Assembly (NCBI GenBank): GCA_002493395.1
Contig: DKYS01000069.1
Coordinates: 1-15,243, forward strand
From: Turicibacter sp. UBA7094
GTDB lineage: Bacteria > Bacillota_I > Bacilli_A > MOL361 > Turicibacteraceae
DNA: 15,243 nt
Direction: 5' to 3'
The translations under genes and the position numbers were made by a program. Of this stretch, positions 14,430 through 15,243 are shown piece by piece (the first letter of the stretch is position 1; each line of letters opens with the position of its first letter). The notes under the pieces are model-generated. The model was not told the origin of the DNA and did not search any database. It was given only the letters and a program-made list of their open reading frames with translations.

Positions 14430-14930
14430 GTTGTCAAACTTGTGCTACCATCTTTGGTTAGGAAATATTTGGTTGGATGATTCTTATCCTTTATCGAAAA
14501 CTTCAGCAATAGGATGAGAATCTGTCTAAAAGGTTTAGTACCTTGTGGTAGTGTTCATTGTATAGGGGGAACTTTTGTTGAAATGAGAACTTCAAATTGT
14601 AATGGGAAGGAATCTTGAAATTTGATGATGGCAAGGGAGATTAGTGACATGAGTAGTGAAAGAATCTGCGTTAAATTTATGATAAATCGACCCTATCGAA
14701 AACGATAAATTTGATTCAGACCCTCTAAATAAGTGTAAGTGAAACGTTGCCGCAGACCTATTTAGGACAAGGGCAACGTTTAAATAATAAGGACGTTGAA
14801 TTTGCTTGATGACGATAGTATCTTAATTCATCAGAACGTAGTTGATGCGAATTGGGGTGAAATGAAAAAGGGGCGGAGTCTGTCAACCGTTACATCTTCT
14901 ATAAAACTGAAGAATTTTGTAGGGTGAATC
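14430..14930. other. Gene-free stretch with several hairpins; candidate structured non-coding RNA
   Basis: I see no believable coding frame on either strand. What it holds is secondary structure. A 12-bp stem, one G-U, joins 14479-14490 and 14511-14522. AAATTTAT/ATAAATTT (14673-14680 with 14705-14712) is extended outside by GAATC/GATTC and encloses TATCG-AAAA-CGATA. A perfect 10-bp AAACGTTGCC/GGCAACGTTT stem (14742-14751 with 14772-14781) holds an inner CCTA/TAGG hairpin. A bulged AATTCATCA/TGATGCGAATT stem lies at 14825-14853. None has a T-run behind it. Function and transcribed strand are unknown; a decayed gene or an element remnant is possible. Confidence 0.4.
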
Positions 14931-14966
14931 CTTTATTTTTGAAAAAAATGTGATACAATAAAGGAA
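14930..14966 (+). promoter_or_regulatory. Promoter with flanking inverted repeat upstream of the phosphotransferase gene
   Basis: TACAAT (14954-14959) is a likely -10; the best -35 (TTTATT, 14932-14937) is weak. A perfect 9-bp inverted repeat (TCCTTTATT with AATAAAGGA, ends at 14930 and 14962) encloses the spacer and the -10, so a hairpin or an operator could cover the promoter. Confidence 0.4.
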
Positions 14967-14989
14967 AAATAAGGTATAGGAGTGAGAGG

Positions 14990-15243
14990 ATGGAGAACTT
15001 AATTTATTCGACAACAGCAATGGCGCTAGGAATTGCGCGTCATGAGGTAACGATTGATGAACGATTAATGGGGGGGATGTCAAATTTAATGTATGTCGTC
15101 TCAGCTAAGGGAAAAAAATACACCTTCCGTATTCCGGGGAAAAATTCGGAGGTCTTCGTTGATCGTAAAGAAGAATTATTTAATATTCAAATTATTGACG
15201 GGCTTGGAATTAATAATAAGTTAGTTTACTTTGATACGAAAAC
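14990..15243 (+). CDS. LicA/choline-ethanolamine kinase-like phosphotransferase (N-terminal part)
   Basis: 84 codons are open to the window end, so the catalytic C-terminal lobe is not visible. TAGGAGTGAGAGG gives a ribosome binding site before ATG 14990. The seen part is the N-lobe of an aminoglycoside-phosphotransferase-fold kinase. RLMGGMSNLMYVV (26-38) is the glycine-rich nucleotide loop, KKYTFRIPGK (43-52) the ATP strand. VDRKEELFNIQIIDGLGINNKLVYFD (57-82) matches the N-x-x-x-x-x-L-G-L helix region of LicA and choline kinases. Phosphorylation of choline, ethanolamine or a related small molecule is the family role; the substrate cannot be fixed from this part. A YtmP-like protein is the alternative. 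Confidence 0.75.
   Translation, partial: MENLIYSTTAMALGIARHEVTIDERLMGGMSNLMYVVSAKGKKYTFRIPGKNSEVFVDRKEELFNIQIIDGLGINNKLVYFDTK

Noticed and set aside
14883..15083. Minus-strand open frame over the start of the phosphotransferase
   Set aside because: Composition is low-complexity Ser/Leu/Phe, there is no ribosome binding site, and it overlaps the better supported plus-strand gene.
1..15243. CRISPR array, tRNA, rRNA, insertion sequence or prophage genes
   Set aside because: I saw no regularly spaced repeat, no tRNA cloverleaf, no rRNA segment and no transposase or integrase motif anywhere in the window.

Overview
The window is a low-GC chromosomal segment of a Bacillota (Firmicutes) bacterium. 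The conserved blocks are typical of that phylum: trmB, ytpP-type thioredoxin, sftA-type translocase, murC, ytxG and ytxH; and tmcAL divergent from yceD-rpmF. Signals are consensus sigma-A boxes, strong AGGAGG-type ribosome binding sites, and GTG/TTG starts. The host may be a Turicibacter or Erysipelotrichia-like gut lineage, but that is an impression from the protein sequences and is not proven. No tRNA, rRNA, transposase, CRISPR array or phage gene is visible.

Layout. (1) Positions 1-342, minus strand: 5' part of a gene for a Gln/Asn/Gly/Pro/Met-rich protein, preceded by an unusually GC-rich, self-complementary leader. (2) 565-2679, plus: an RsuA-family pseudouridine synthase with its own terminator, then trmB and a DUF84/YjjX-like NTPase, probably co-transcribed. 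(3) 2745-4294, plus: an unrecognised single-pass membrane protein with an acidic tail, a fold-back intergenic element, and a YtpP-like thioredoxin. (4) 4415-9244, plus: an SftA-type DNA translocase, murC, a DUF948 (YtxG) protein and a YtxH protein, joining septum-linked DNA clearance, peptidoglycan precursor synthesis and small envelope proteins. (5) 9351-10881, minus: an orphan 68-residue protein and an XRE-TPR regulator of the PlcR/Rgg/RRNPP style. This is the accessory-looking part. (6) 11097-13370, minus: a cysteine-free Mrp/ApbC-family ATPase and tmcAL. (7) 13652-14364, plus: yceD-rpmF from a perfect consensus promoter, followed by a 26-bp palindrome and a terminator. (8) 14430-14930: no gene, but several separate hairpins. 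(9) 14990 to the end, plus: the start of a LicA/choline-kinase-like phosphotransferase.

Most genes serve RNA modification, translation or the cell envelope and are ordinary. The parts worth a second look are the three non-coding structured stretches (about 380-478 minus, 3771-3901 and 14430-14930), the Mrp homologue with no cysteine at all, the RRNPP-like regulator with a direct repeat one helical turn apart upstream of it, and the perfect palindrome behind rpmF. No clear new multi-gene system is visible.
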